DNA of 17,255 bases, from contig JABYQS010000605.1 in NCBI GenBank assembly GCA_022592435.1, positions 1 through 17,255 on the forward strand, written 5' to 3'. Source of the DNA: Cerioporus squamosus (taxonomy: Eukaryota > Basidiomycota > Agaricomycetes > Polyporales > Polyporaceae). Positions 8,872 to 17,117 of the stretch are shown one piece after another (position 1 is the stretch's first letter; every line of letters begins with the position of its first letter). A program made the translations under genes and the position numbers. The notes beneath the pieces were generated by a model. The model did no database searches and was not told the origin of the DNA. It saw only the letters and a list, made by a program, of their open reading frames with translations.

Positions 8872-10079
8872 ATGGTTCGCGCCACAGCAGATACTCCGGA
8901 TAGCGACGCTGTGGACGATTCGCGAATGGACCTCATACAGTACTCGAGCCCCGCTTCAAGTCAGCAATCATGGTCGTAGAGTCGAGTAGCTTCGAATCAC
9001 GACTACTACTACAGTTCTTGAGCATGGGCGAGGAACAGTGGCGACAGCGTCATCTTCGAGTCCGAAGGTACCCCGCGATTCCTCTGGCCATCCTCCCGCA
9101 AAAGAGGTCTCAGCTGACGCTGCCGCGCTCTCGAACCAGGCACCCCCCGCTGTATATGGCTTCCACCTTTCCTCCACCATACCGAACGTCCACGACCCGA
9201 CCATTGCTGCGTACACTCTCGACTCTGACACAGTTCAGCGTACCACGTACGATCCCCCTCCGAACGACATCGAGAACCACTTCCACCAGCTGTACTTCCA
9301 GTCCGACTTGCTCCCGTTCGGCAAGCATACTCTCCGAATCGACATCGTCGACGCACGGGGCGAGGGCTTTGGCCTGGATTGGATGGAATACAACACAACC
9401 TCTCCACCGGGACCAACGCCGCTCTCCACTTCGTCGCCCTCGATGCTGTCGCCCTCGAGGCTCAGTCTTTCCTTCGTGTCTTCTACCCAAGCTCCCTCTA
9501 GCACACAATCGGCATCCGGCGCAGCCAGCGCGAAGTGGACTTTCCCCGCGGCTGTTGCTGCGGGAGCAGCCGCGGGTGGAATCGTGCTCATCCCGGTCTC
9601 GGATTCTTGGCTTTCTTCACGGGGCGTAGGCGACACAGACGCGCTGATGCAGACTCAGCTTCGAACAATGAGCCAGGTGAGGTGCATCCTGAAGGTTCTA
9701 CGACTCGTGGTTCTCATCGTCACAAATGTGTAGTACTTACCCGAATATCGTCCATCTGGGCAGACTGAGCTTGCTCGGATTGTCATGCCAGAAGTTGACA
9801 TGGCGAGCGCGCCGTTCACGCCTGGTATGCCAGTGGACGGCAATTAGCTCCAGGCGTTCGGAGTCCCCCACGGGTAAGAGCTCAGCGACTGACGCTTGGT
9901 GGAACCCTGGACCAAGCGCAGCTCGGCCCGTCTCAAGGAACTGCGTGGTCGCGTCTACGAGTACATCCCGCGGGCGACCGCTTCCAGCCGTACCAAGGGA
10001 GAACTCCCACTCAGAGTTTACACTGGGAGAGGAGTGGAGAGATAATGTCGCAGAGTTGCTGCCCGCATACGCGCCATGA
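8872..10079 (+). pseudogene. Membrane protein C, broken paralog of A and B
   Basis: Starts with ATG at 8872 and reads TPDSDAVDDSRMDLIQY, the family opening. Exon 1 (8872-9067) is 196 nt, exactly the length of exon 1 in A. TAG at 8977-8979 and TGA at 9019-9021 interrupt it in frame, yet the frame beyond still reads AWARNSGDSVIFESEG. The intron (9068-9139) sits at the shared Gly codon, phase 1. One extra C in the C6 run at 9143-9148 shifts the frame; then FQSDLLPFGKHTL and GLDWMEYNTTS follow, then a Ser/Thr stalk. Near 9591-9600 the frame shifts back inside the membrane helix (GGIVLIP to GFLAFFTGRRRHRR). Exon 2 (9140-9676) is still a multiple of three because the two shifts cancel. A third shift lies near 9838-9850, before the tail that ends ELLPAYAP (LPxY). 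F-box 2 faces it 223 bp away. Confidence 0.8.
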
Positions 10080-10302
10080 CGAGGTCATGATGCTTTATAT
10101 ATAACAGGGATTCTCGGTAGAACACGTAAGTAATGACGCCTGAACATTCACTACTGTCACCGGCTCTGGTATTTCGAAAGCTCAAAACATACAAGAATAC
10201 TAGATATCGAGACCGGTCCTGTGCGACTGTGCAATTACAGAGCAGCCGCACCCTCTCACCAGCAATGACTAGATTACAGGACAGCCGAGCGTCAAGTCTC
10301 GT

Positions 10303-11850
10303 TCACAGTGATTGCGGGGGCTCTTCCAGTGACACTTCATCCACCACAGCCTTGAGGCGTGCAATACGAGCAGTCGAGAGAGAAGGCACAGCTGCGCTCT
10401 CTCCGGGACGTGTGATGTGGCGGACCGCCAGCCTGCGAAGTCGTGTGTAACCCCGAGTGGCGCGCGCTTCAATGGTTCTAACCAGGAGTTCGTGGGTTCC
10501 CCCGCCGTTCGAATGCTCAATGGACAGCGACTCGAGATTAGAGCACACGAGCTCCTGGCGGAGGACAAGGAGCAGATTGAGACAGGAGTTGATGTGCACG
10601 GACAGGGACGTGATGCACGGGAACGCATGCAGAACGAGGAGCCAGTCATCCTTCGTGACCGCAATCGGATGGTCGAAGTGAAGGTCGAGCTGAGTAAGGG
10701 ATCCCCTCGACGTGACGAACAAAGCGACGATGTCGTGGAGAACGATGGATGCTCCGCAAAGGGCGGCGCTGGAAGACGCGCTCCATGGCGAGGGTTCGAT
10801 GGAGACGGCGATGGTCTGCGTGCCTTCGACGGAACCGCACACAGCAAGAGTCATGCTGGTAGAAGAGCCGGACAGGCCATACTCCTTCTGCACGGTGCAT
10901 TTGCAGGCGAGGTGGTCAACAGGACGGCCTGTCCTCGAGCTCTGCAGGTCCAGTTGAGGGGGGAAGACGTCATGGAGGGACTGACGGTAGCCATATAGCG
11001 TCAGGCGCACATGCGCAGAAGTCGGGTATGTGAGGAGTTGTAGTATCGGGTTTGTCGAGGGAGTATACGACCCATAAGCGACCAACGTGGAGAGATGGGG
11101 CAAGTGCACCGCGCTGGAGGGACAATGTGCGAGAGGAAAGGGGGAATCATAGATGGTCAGGCTTTCGAGGTGTGCGCACTCTCGGATGGCCCACTGAAAT
11201 ACGTCCGGTCGACGCATTGCTCCCGAAACAGTTAGCCTCCGCAAAGAGGAGACCGCAAGGGCAGGAAGAAAGAGCGCGGTGGGTGCATCGACTTCCGTCA
11301 GTGTGGGGAACTGGTCCGACCGAGGGCGGCGCAACCCGATGTGGAGGCTTGAGTCCGGTATCACCGCGATGTGGTGATCTATGATCTTGAGAAGTCTGAG
11401 TGCAGGGAGTCGGAGTGATAGAAGGATCGGAATGTCAGGACACGAGTGAATCCTTAGAGACACCAACCCAGATATGTCTTCGGAGCGGATGCGTCGCAAG
11501 AGCGGGACATTCCGTGCTCGAAGCGATAGCGAGTACGGCCACGACGACATCCGTTGGACGAAAGTGAAGAAGAAAGCTGGGTCCTCTGGTGCGTTTGGTC
11601 CCTTCCATATTGGTTGCACGTCAAATGCCCCCACCATGGCCACCCAAAACTCGGGCGTACAGCGGATGAGCTCTCGCCAGAGACGGCAGACGTGCGTGAT
11701 CCGGATATCACGACGACGGCTGGGAGAGAGAAGACGGAAGACAGGGATGAGGACTTCGGTAGGAAGCTTGTCGTACATCTTCGAATGGGTATCCTGGGTA
11801 TTCATGCGGGAGAGATGCGCAGCGGGGGAAGCATTCGGGAGATCCTGCAT
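10303..11850 (-). CDS. F-box protein 2, leucine-rich, paralog of F-box 1 (515 aa)
   Basis: Predicted SCF substrate-recognition subunit. From the ATG at 11850 the frame gives 515 residues with the F-box at about 29-70: KLPTEVLIPVFRLLSPSR..ITHVCRLWRELI..TPEFW. Blocks shared with F-box 1 run to the C-terminus: RRDIR.TH.CRLWR, the DAP..LFLP segment, LESLTIYDS, HFDHPIAV.KDDW, VHINSCLNLLLVLRQE, GTHELLVRTIEAR. The two proteins therefore match along the whole C-terminal part, not just in the F-box. The frame stays open upstream to an ATG at 12123, but those 91 residues look like non-coding sequence, and TATA-like repeats lie immediately upstream of that ATG; 11850 is preferred. It lacks the N-terminal coiled coil seen in F-box 1. 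Convergent with pseudogene C. Confidence 0.82.
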   Translation of the reverse strand: MQDLPNASPAAHLSRMNTQDTHSKMYDKLPTEVLIPVFRLLSPSRRRDIRITHVCRLWRELIRCTPEFWVAMVGAFDVQPIWKGPNAPEDPAFFFTFVQRMSSWPYSLSLRARNVPLLRRIRSEDISGLVSLRIHSCPDIPILLSLRLPALRLLKIIDHHIAVIPDSSLHIGLRRPRSDQFPTLTEVDAPTALFLPALAVSSLRRLTVSGAMRRPDVFQWAIRECAHLESLTIYDSPFPLAHCPSSAVHLPHLSTLVAYGSYTPSTNPILQLLTYPTSAHVRLTLYGYRQSLHDVFPPQLDLQSSRTGRPVDHLACKCTVQKEYGLSGSSTSMTLAVCGSVEGTQTIAVSIEPSPWSASSSAALCGASIVLHDIVALFVTSRGSLTQLDLHFDHPIAVTKDDWLLVLHAFPCITSLSVHINSCLNLLLVLRQELVCSNLESLSIEHSNGGGTHELLVRTIEARATRGYTRLRRLAVRHITRPGESAAVPSLSTARIARLKAVVDEVSLEEPPQSL

Positions 11851-12236
11851 GCTGGCGCAGTAAGCGCGGAGCAAGCCTGAGGGCGGAGGCAAGGCTGAGT
11901 GAACACGTCGACGTCTAGATAAGACTGTTAAGATTCTTCTATCAAGGGGACGCAAGAATTGGATGCTCCTACAGTACGGAGTCGCTGAAGACGGAGGCTT
12001 GAGTGAAACTTGAGGCTTTGCCGAGCACGTACTGCGGTTGCTCTTACCAAGCGCCCATACATCACTGCGGTCAACCTGCTCGAAGCAGGAGGGCCCCGCC
12101 GTTGAAGGCACGCCTTGAAACATCGTATCCAAACATATACAAGCATACTATCAGCGATACATATCCGTACATATACGAAGGCACCCCGAGCAGCGCACCT
12201 TCCGCCCCGCCCAACCAAGAACGTCCGAGTCCGACT
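11851..12236. other. Upstream region of F-box 2 / gap to the exonuclease-like gene
   Basis: The in-frame extension 11851-12123 has no conserved content. Positions 12131-12178 carry three or four ACATAT/CATATAC-type AT-rich elements that on the minus strand could serve as a TATA region for F-box 2. The exonuclease-like gene ends at 12237 in the same orientation, leaving little room for a longer promoter. Confidence 0.4.
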
Positions 12237-14035
12237 CTACTTCTTGTAGCCATCCTGCTCAAGTATCCAATCCCGATGACGCACCCACGACCCCGCCTCG
12301 AGCTGCACAAACACCTTCAGCCGCTCCATATCGTACGGCAAACCCGAGTCCGCCTGCAGAGCCCGCACCACGTAGGAGCTGCCAGCCGCACGACTCGCCG
12401 TCAGCACCATCGAGCAATCACAACATACCCAAGGGTGAACACTCACATAACCGTGCTCTCCGCGAGGGGGTTCTCCTTGCTCCTCAACGCCGCACAGATC
12501 TCGCTCAGAGGCATCTCGCGGTGGTGCCACATGTTGTACGCGCGCAGGTGCTGTGGACGCGGTGGCCCGCTCCCGATCGCTCCTTGCGTCGTACTCGCGC
12601 TTGGGCCAGGGCGACTTGGCTGCCTTGCTGGTGGTGGTCGGGCCAGCCGGCTCCAACTCGCCCGTGTAACGAGCGGCGGGAGTACACATTTCCTCGGGCG
12701 CCGATGGACCTGCCTGTGTGGCGGGGTGGACGAGGTTGACGCGGTGCGGCGGAGTGTTGCCGGAGCGCGTGGTTCAGCCTGAATTTCCGCAGCGTTGTCT
12801 GTCACACGACGTCGCTAGTCGCAGCGGCTTGAGGAACAGCGGTAGTCGCTGCCGCCATAGCGGCAGCAATGGTAGCAGCCCTCTCTCCTGGTAGACCCTC
12901 CGCAGGTCGGTCGAGCAGTCCTCCACGTAATCTCGGTCCCAGTCTCCTTCGCCATGGCCACAAGGTACTATAGACCATTAACGCACAATGCGCGTCGTTT
13001 TGCCGCGTACTGATCTGCTGCTGGGACAGCTTTGCTTCCAGTCGCTCGTGCGGACCTTGCCCTTGTCGAGCGTCTTGCCGGTGTATCGCCTCGACGACCT
13101 TGGCGAGCGCGACGTTGGAGCGGTTGAAGGACTGCGAGAACGTGGGGTCCGCTTGCCGCGCGAGTCCGCCGAGCTCGACGAGCCCGGCTGGGAGAAGGCC
13201 AAAGTCTCGGAAGAGTTTCTGACCGTCGTCTGCATGGTGCGGAGTGAGTGAACGATGGTGCATGAGCTGCAAGAGGCTCACTGCGGATGTTGGCGCCAAG
13301 CTTTATGATATCCTTGTTCTCTATGACCTCTGTGTGCGATAGTGTCAGACATGGTTATCCTGCGGCGAGCACCGACCATTACCTTGACTTTCTGCGGAAA
13401 TTCTGCTCGAAGCCTGTTAGCGCTCTAGAAGAAACCCAGCATGCCTCAGACGTACTGCTCATAGCGCTGACTTGGATTAGGATAATCATGCGAGAGTCGC
13501 ATATCTGGACCAGAGCCGTACGCCACTCCTTCGGCGCCTGGCCACGGCGGAAGGTGACGGGCCACTCGAGATCGAAGCCAAGTGGCCCTTGAGGCATTGC
13601 ACAAGCTCGTTAGCTTCTTCCTCGTGGCGGGTGTACACGACGGCCGGAAGTAGGAGGATAACTGCTTGTACGAGTACAGGGGAAGCGTCTCCTTCTCCGA
13701 CGGAGCGGGAGTCCACGGAGCTGCTTCGCATTGCCGGAGGTTGCGGGTACAGCTGCTTCAGGCTGGTTCTCAGTGTCGCTCGTTGTTCGCTGGATGGGAG
13801 AGGAGCAGTGGCTTTGGCTTTGCCCTTCGAGGCGGGTTTGCTCGCGGCAGCTCCTAAGGTCCCAACAGCTGGCGTGGGGGCCGACGTCCGGTGAAGAGGC
13901 GACGGAACCCATAGCAAAAGGGATATGGCTCCTGCAGACGTGGTGAGTGATGTGCACAGAGCGACGTGAAAGTCGTCCAGGAGCAAGAAGTGTCTCCCGT
14001 GCGATAGCAAACATAGCCCTAGGCAAGCCAATCAT
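12237..14035 (-). pseudogene. WRN-type 3'-5' exonuclease with C-terminal helix-turn-helix, multiply frameshifted
   Basis: Intact members of this family degrade DNA 3' to 5' with a DEDDy RNase H-like fold. From the N-terminus: MIGLPRAMFAIARETLLAPG, basic and possibly mitochondrial-targeting; Ala/Ser-rich linker; VYTRHEEEANELV; Exo I FDLEW with RTALVQICDSRMIILIQVSAM; then MSKFPQKVK, VIENKDIIKLGANIR, Exo II NDGQKLFRDFGLLP, LGGLARQADP, RYTGKTLDKG and Exo III remnants NDAHCALMVY. The C-terminal part (AYNMWHHREMPLSEIC, then STVISYVVRALQAD and GSWVRHRDWILEQDG) resembles the HTH_40-type domain of RecQ-like proteins. Introns (for example 12379-12446) keep GT..AG ends. The frame is broken before FDLEW (near 13590), before RYTGK (near 13090), before LSQQQI (near 13033), twice around Exo III (near 13000-13010) and in the linker near 12803. 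Either a decayed gene or a poorly called stretch. Confidence 0.72.
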
Positions 14036-14100
14036 AGACAGTTTGCCCAGTGGCTGAGTAGAAAGGAGCTGCAACCGACCAGGACTGGGCAAGTTGCACC

Positions 14101-14110
14101 ACTTTATACT
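14101..14110 (-). promoter_or_regulatory. TATA box of the exonuclease-like gene
   Basis: Minus strand AGTATAAAGT, 66-75 bp upstream of the ATG at 14035. It supports 14035 as the start and shows that the promoter is still recognisable although the coding frame is broken. Confidence 0.5.
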
Positions 14111-14207
14111 ACTCGTGTTTCGAGCAAAGCGTCCGCGACTTGCGTCAAAGCTCGCGAATCGAGGCCCGGAGGCAAGGCTGGCACAGTTTCTGCGCCCTTA
14201 GATATAC

Positions 14208-14384
14208 TCAACGTACGGCTCGCAGTCCTAACGGGTTCTTGATCGGCGCTGACGACTTCGTGGCGACTTGCGGAGCTGGTCCAGCCAGCCAGTTGGGTAT
14301 CTCTGCGTCAAGTGCGGCGAGGATCTTCGACCTCGGTTTGCTGGATGTCGTCGCAATTGGAGAGGTGGATCGTAGCCGAGCCAT
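14208..14384 (-). CDS. Possible short protein or first exon, unknown (58 codons)
   Basis: An ATG at 14384 opens 58 codons with a balanced composition (ILAALDAEIPNWLAG near the middle) and then meets a GTACGT splice donor (about 14218) just before the stop. This looks more like an exon than the overlapping frames do. It lies just upstream of the exonuclease promoter, in the same orientation. I do not recognise it and could not find a convincing second exon; it may be a remnant or chance. Confidence 0.25.
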   Translation of the reverse strand: MARLRSTSPIATTSSKPRSKILAALDAEIPNWLAGPAPQVATKSSAPIKNPLGLRAVR

Positions 14385-14966
14385 TGGAGGGTGAGCTTGG
14401 TGGACTCAGGCGACAAAGAGCCACCGATAGCTTTTGTGTCCTTAAGCGCGTTTGTTACCATATCGGCGCTGCGAAAAATGATGTCAACATCGCTTGAGTG
14501 CATACATGTGAGCCACGTTTTCGTACACATATGTAAAATTAGTGTCTTAAAGCACTTAACCACCAGACCGGGGTGGGAAGTTCAAGTTGGCGGGAGAAGA
14601 CAAGCAACACACCGCGCGATGCGCGACGCGACGCGGATTCAACATCACGGGACCGCGCGCTTCCAGGCGCTGACTTAGCCTCCCAAATGCCTCGGCGATA
14701 TCCGCAGCTTCCTATTCCCGCGGACCCAGACCCACATCAGACGACTGGGAACTCTTCTCGAGCCCTCTTTCCTTGCTCAAGTTGCTCTTTCCTGACTTCT
14801 TCCCTCTCTGCCGCTGGCGAAGACCAACTCGCATGCAATATCGACAGCTGTACACACGATCGGAGTGGCAACCGTCCTCGGAGAGGAAGAATAAGTTGGC
14901 CGAGCGCCCGCCACCGCGTCCGCAGTCAGATCGCACACCAAGCTCCTCCGACAGGAGAGGAAGTGA

Positions 14967-15170
14967 GCGGAAGAGGCGCACGGGAGGCGGAAGCGTAGAG
15001 AGGACAGCCGGGCAACACTCGCAGCAAACGCGCAACAGAAGGCCAAGGAGGAGCGCAGGCGGAGGGCAAGGCGAAGCAGCCATACTGCGTTTCAGCACCT
15101 TGTCCGTGCTCGTGCCCCGTCCCGCCTCTACGAGTTCTTGGCATCGAGCCAACATGTCGAACCAAGATAG
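14967..15170 (+). pseudogene. Coding-like remnant, charged coiled coil, family unknown
   Basis: One frame reads REDSRATLAANAQQKAKEERR and ends APSRLYEFLASSQHVEPR before a TAG at 15168. The same frame is also open before a TGA at 14964 (TKLLRQERK just upstream). The heptad-like Ala/Glu/Arg content and the ordered ending look like protein, but there is no ATG in a sensible place and two stops interrupt it. No family recognised; chance is possible in such GC-rich, purine-rich sequence. Confidence 0.25.
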
Positions 15171-15371
15171 GCCCAGATTGTTCTGCGAGAGTGGCTTGTA
15201 TGTAGCGCGTTTAGCGTGCAAATAGGTGAGTCCGTCCGTATGTAACCTCTCCTCGTCCTTGTGGTATCTTGCAGACGACTGCATTCCTTCATCTTGCACC
15301 TTTAGGCTGTCACCGCTGTTCCCAAACTGGGCGGCTTTTGGTGCACAAGCAGCGTAAACCCGCCGCCTGCG

Positions 15372-15612
15372 CCAGAGCGACCTTCCCTGCGGTCGTTATT
15401 GCGGACGCAGCAGCTGGAGCTTTTGTCCTATATTCGTGATCGAGTTTCTTTGGGTCCTTAACTCGGCATTTGGAGTTTAAGAACTCGATGACTCGCGCCT
15501 CTTGGACCGTGGACCAGCGCAAACAGGCCTGTCTCGAGGAAGGGCGGTGTGCCTGTCCCGAGGAAGAGCGTGGTCGCGGCGGTGGACGGCCGCGAGCACT
15601 TCCGGACGTACC
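15372..15612 (+). pseudogene. Fourth copy of the membrane-protein family, eroded remnant
   Basis: Positions 15380-15436 read TFPAVVIADAAAGAFVLYS and match, in protein and base by base, the membrane helix of pseudogene C (TFPAAVAAGAAAGGIVLI at about 9540-9592); a TGA follows at 15437. Positions 15503-15612 match the cytoplasmic-tail exon of C at about 9895-10000: both read GP, SA, RPVSR in order, and 26 bases around 15554-15579 differ from C at only about four positions. The intron and most of the sequence between these parts have been lost. The outer domain to the left is not recognisable. Best taken as the 3' half of a dead paralog. Confidence 0.55.
15527..15574 (+). repeat. 24-bp tandem duplication inside the remnant
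   Basis: Two adjacent 24-base units, 15527-15550 and 15551-15574, differ at four positions. Pseudogene C has a single copy of this unit (about 9922-9945), so the duplication happened in the remnant after the two copies separated. Confidence 0.65.
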
Positions 15613-16131
15613 AGGAGATAACATCCAGCTGGGTCCTAAAGGGGTCGCTGAAATCGTCGCAATTATGATGTGTTTACCATGCATAACGAGTGTTTTCGGT
15701 AGAATCTTCGCAATGCTGAGTCAACCGTTGTTGCGCTCGGCCGACTCCCCGACGTCCTCGCCGTGTGCTTCTCGTCCGCCTGCCGTCGATTCGCCCGCCA
15801 CTGCCCGCCAGCTTTTGAGTTGACCATATCTCAATTCCTCTTCATGAAGGCGAAGCCATGAATTCTGTTCCGACTCTCCTACGCTATATCAATGACCTCG
15901 GAGGATCCCTCTCGGCCTCTTGGGCATGCTTTGTACGGTCAAGCAAACGCGCGAGCGAATAGAGGTCGTACTAGTACACTCTGAGGATGCTCGTCCAGAG
16001 TGTCTACCCGCCGCTCGCGGCATGTGCATCTGCATTGCCGTTGAATCGATGAGATATATTCTACTTGCATTGACTCGATTCATGCCTGTGTAATACATGG
16101 TATAGTGGGATATCGTCAAAGGACCAATGGG

Positions 16132-16890
16132 TCAAAGGTCGATTACCACAGGATCCTCGTCCCATGCAATCCGAGTGTTCCACTTCTTCTGGACCTCAGT
16201 GATGGCTATTGCGGCACGCCTCAGAGCTTCATCTCTGGTATAGTCGTTTGGATGAATGTTCAAGTCGACAAGGGTCGCTGCGTCGCGGATCGACTTGATG
16301 GGAACTCGAGTGTGGAACCATGAGACATATGCTACATAAGTCCAGGTCAGCACATTCCAGTTCATAGATACGGAGAAAGGGAACGTACAGGGAAGCCATA
16401 CACCAGCGTCTTCGCAAGCGCACCATAGCTCTGTGCAACTGAAGTCGGATGTCCGGAAGGGCCTCAGGGAGCACATCTCGAGCGTCTCGAGCGTGATGGG
16501 GCATCCAGGGTGCTCCCGTGCGTTTCCGAATTCAACGACTCGGATGCAGTACTCGCCATCCGCCGCCTTCGAGACGACGAGGTTCCATTCAGCGAAGTCG
16601 CCATGTTCAACTCCGGCCTGGTGGATTCTTGAGAAGCGTTGACAGCCTGAAATCTGAATGCACCGTTAGCTTCAGATGTTGCGACGATGTAGCCCCACAC
16701 GTACCTGATGTCCCGGGAATGTCGCTCTAGCATCCCCGGAAGTGCGTGGCCACAGTCACTCATGACGAGAACTCCGGTGACGCCTTCTCTAGTAGTCCCG
16801 ATGAAGCAACCGTGCATGATAGCCACAACAGTGCCTTGTAAGTCACGAAGCTGATTACTGTATGGTGCACTCCGACTAGACGCCACCACT
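16132..16890 (-). pseudogene. Protein-kinase-like gene, N-lobe missing (fragment)
   Basis: The minus strand reads LRDLQGTVVAIMHGCFIG and GVTGVLVMSDCG (kinase beta-4, beta-5 and hinge), then after an intron IHQAGVEHGDFAEWNLVVS (catalytic loop, HGD in place of HRD), then RVVEFGNAREH, where Glu replaces the metal-binding Asp of DFG. After a second intron (16388-16332, GTACGT..TAG, 57 nt, also open in frame) comes YVSWFHTRVPIKSIRDAATL and the end DPVVIDL. Intron 1 begins at 16704 (GTACGT); its acceptor is either 16647 (frame breaks) or 16628 (frame kept, short helix E). No glycine loop, no beta-3 lysine and no suitable ATG are found upstream, so this is probably a truncated, dead or pseudokinase copy of a kinase-like family common in Agaricomycetes. 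Confidence 0.6.
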
Positions 16891-16930
16891 CTGTCCGGGC
16901 GTCTAAATGTCACATGTCGGTCATGTGACA
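16877..16930. repeat. Two back-to-back hairpins
   Basis: First stem TAGACGCC (16877-16884) pairs with GGCGTCTA (16898-16905), loop 13 bases. Second stem TGTCACATG (16908-16916) pairs with CATGTGACA (16922-16930), loop 5 bases. All pairs are perfect and the two structures are separated by two bases. They lie at the point where homology to the kinase family stops. Confidence 0.75.
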
Positions 16931-17117
16931 CGGACACGGCGTTGGGAGAACAGCACTTCCTAACCACCTCCAGGTGGGATCACGGAATGGAGCGGCGGGC
17001 AGACGGCTATTGTTGCACCAATATGTACGCTAGATAGTTACATAATCTGAGACATTTGAAACATCGAGCTCTCTGCGGCTGCTCGAGTCCAACCACCTTG
17101 TGCAGCTTCACGCCACT

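Larger units (their letters stand above)
14400..16131. other. Gene-poor, remnant-rich region right of the exonuclease-like gene
   Basis: No intact gene. Three coding-like remnants on the plus strand stand out: a charged, coiled-coil-like stretch at 14967-15170, an eroded membrane-protein copy at 15372-15612, and a short frame at 15724-15861. The 195-codon minus frame at 14712-15299 does not start with ATG and is low-complexity, so I take it as a shadow. Nothing recognisable lies in 15862-16131. Confidence 0.5.

Noticed and set aside
9110..9636. Minus-strand frames of about 130 codons
   Set aside because: They are opposite the Ser/Thr stalk and outer domain of pseudogene C; GC-rich third positions keep the reverse strand open.
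10417..10998. 193-codon plus-strand frame
   Set aside because: It lies wholly opposite F-box 2, which has clear paralog homology; the plus translation is a shadow.
11851..12123. N-terminal extension of F-box 2 from the ATG at 12123
   Set aside because: The 91 extra residues have no similarity to F-box 1, and TATA-like elements lie directly upstream of that ATG, which would place it before the transcription start.
12003..12782. 259-codon plus-strand frame
   Set aside because: It begins with GTG, has arginine-rich low-complexity content, and overlaps the exonuclease end and HTH segment that are recognisable on the minus strand.
14712..15299. 195-codon minus-strand frame
   Set aside because: No ATG at its start, low complexity (runs of Pro, Cys, Leu, Ser), and no recognisable motif.
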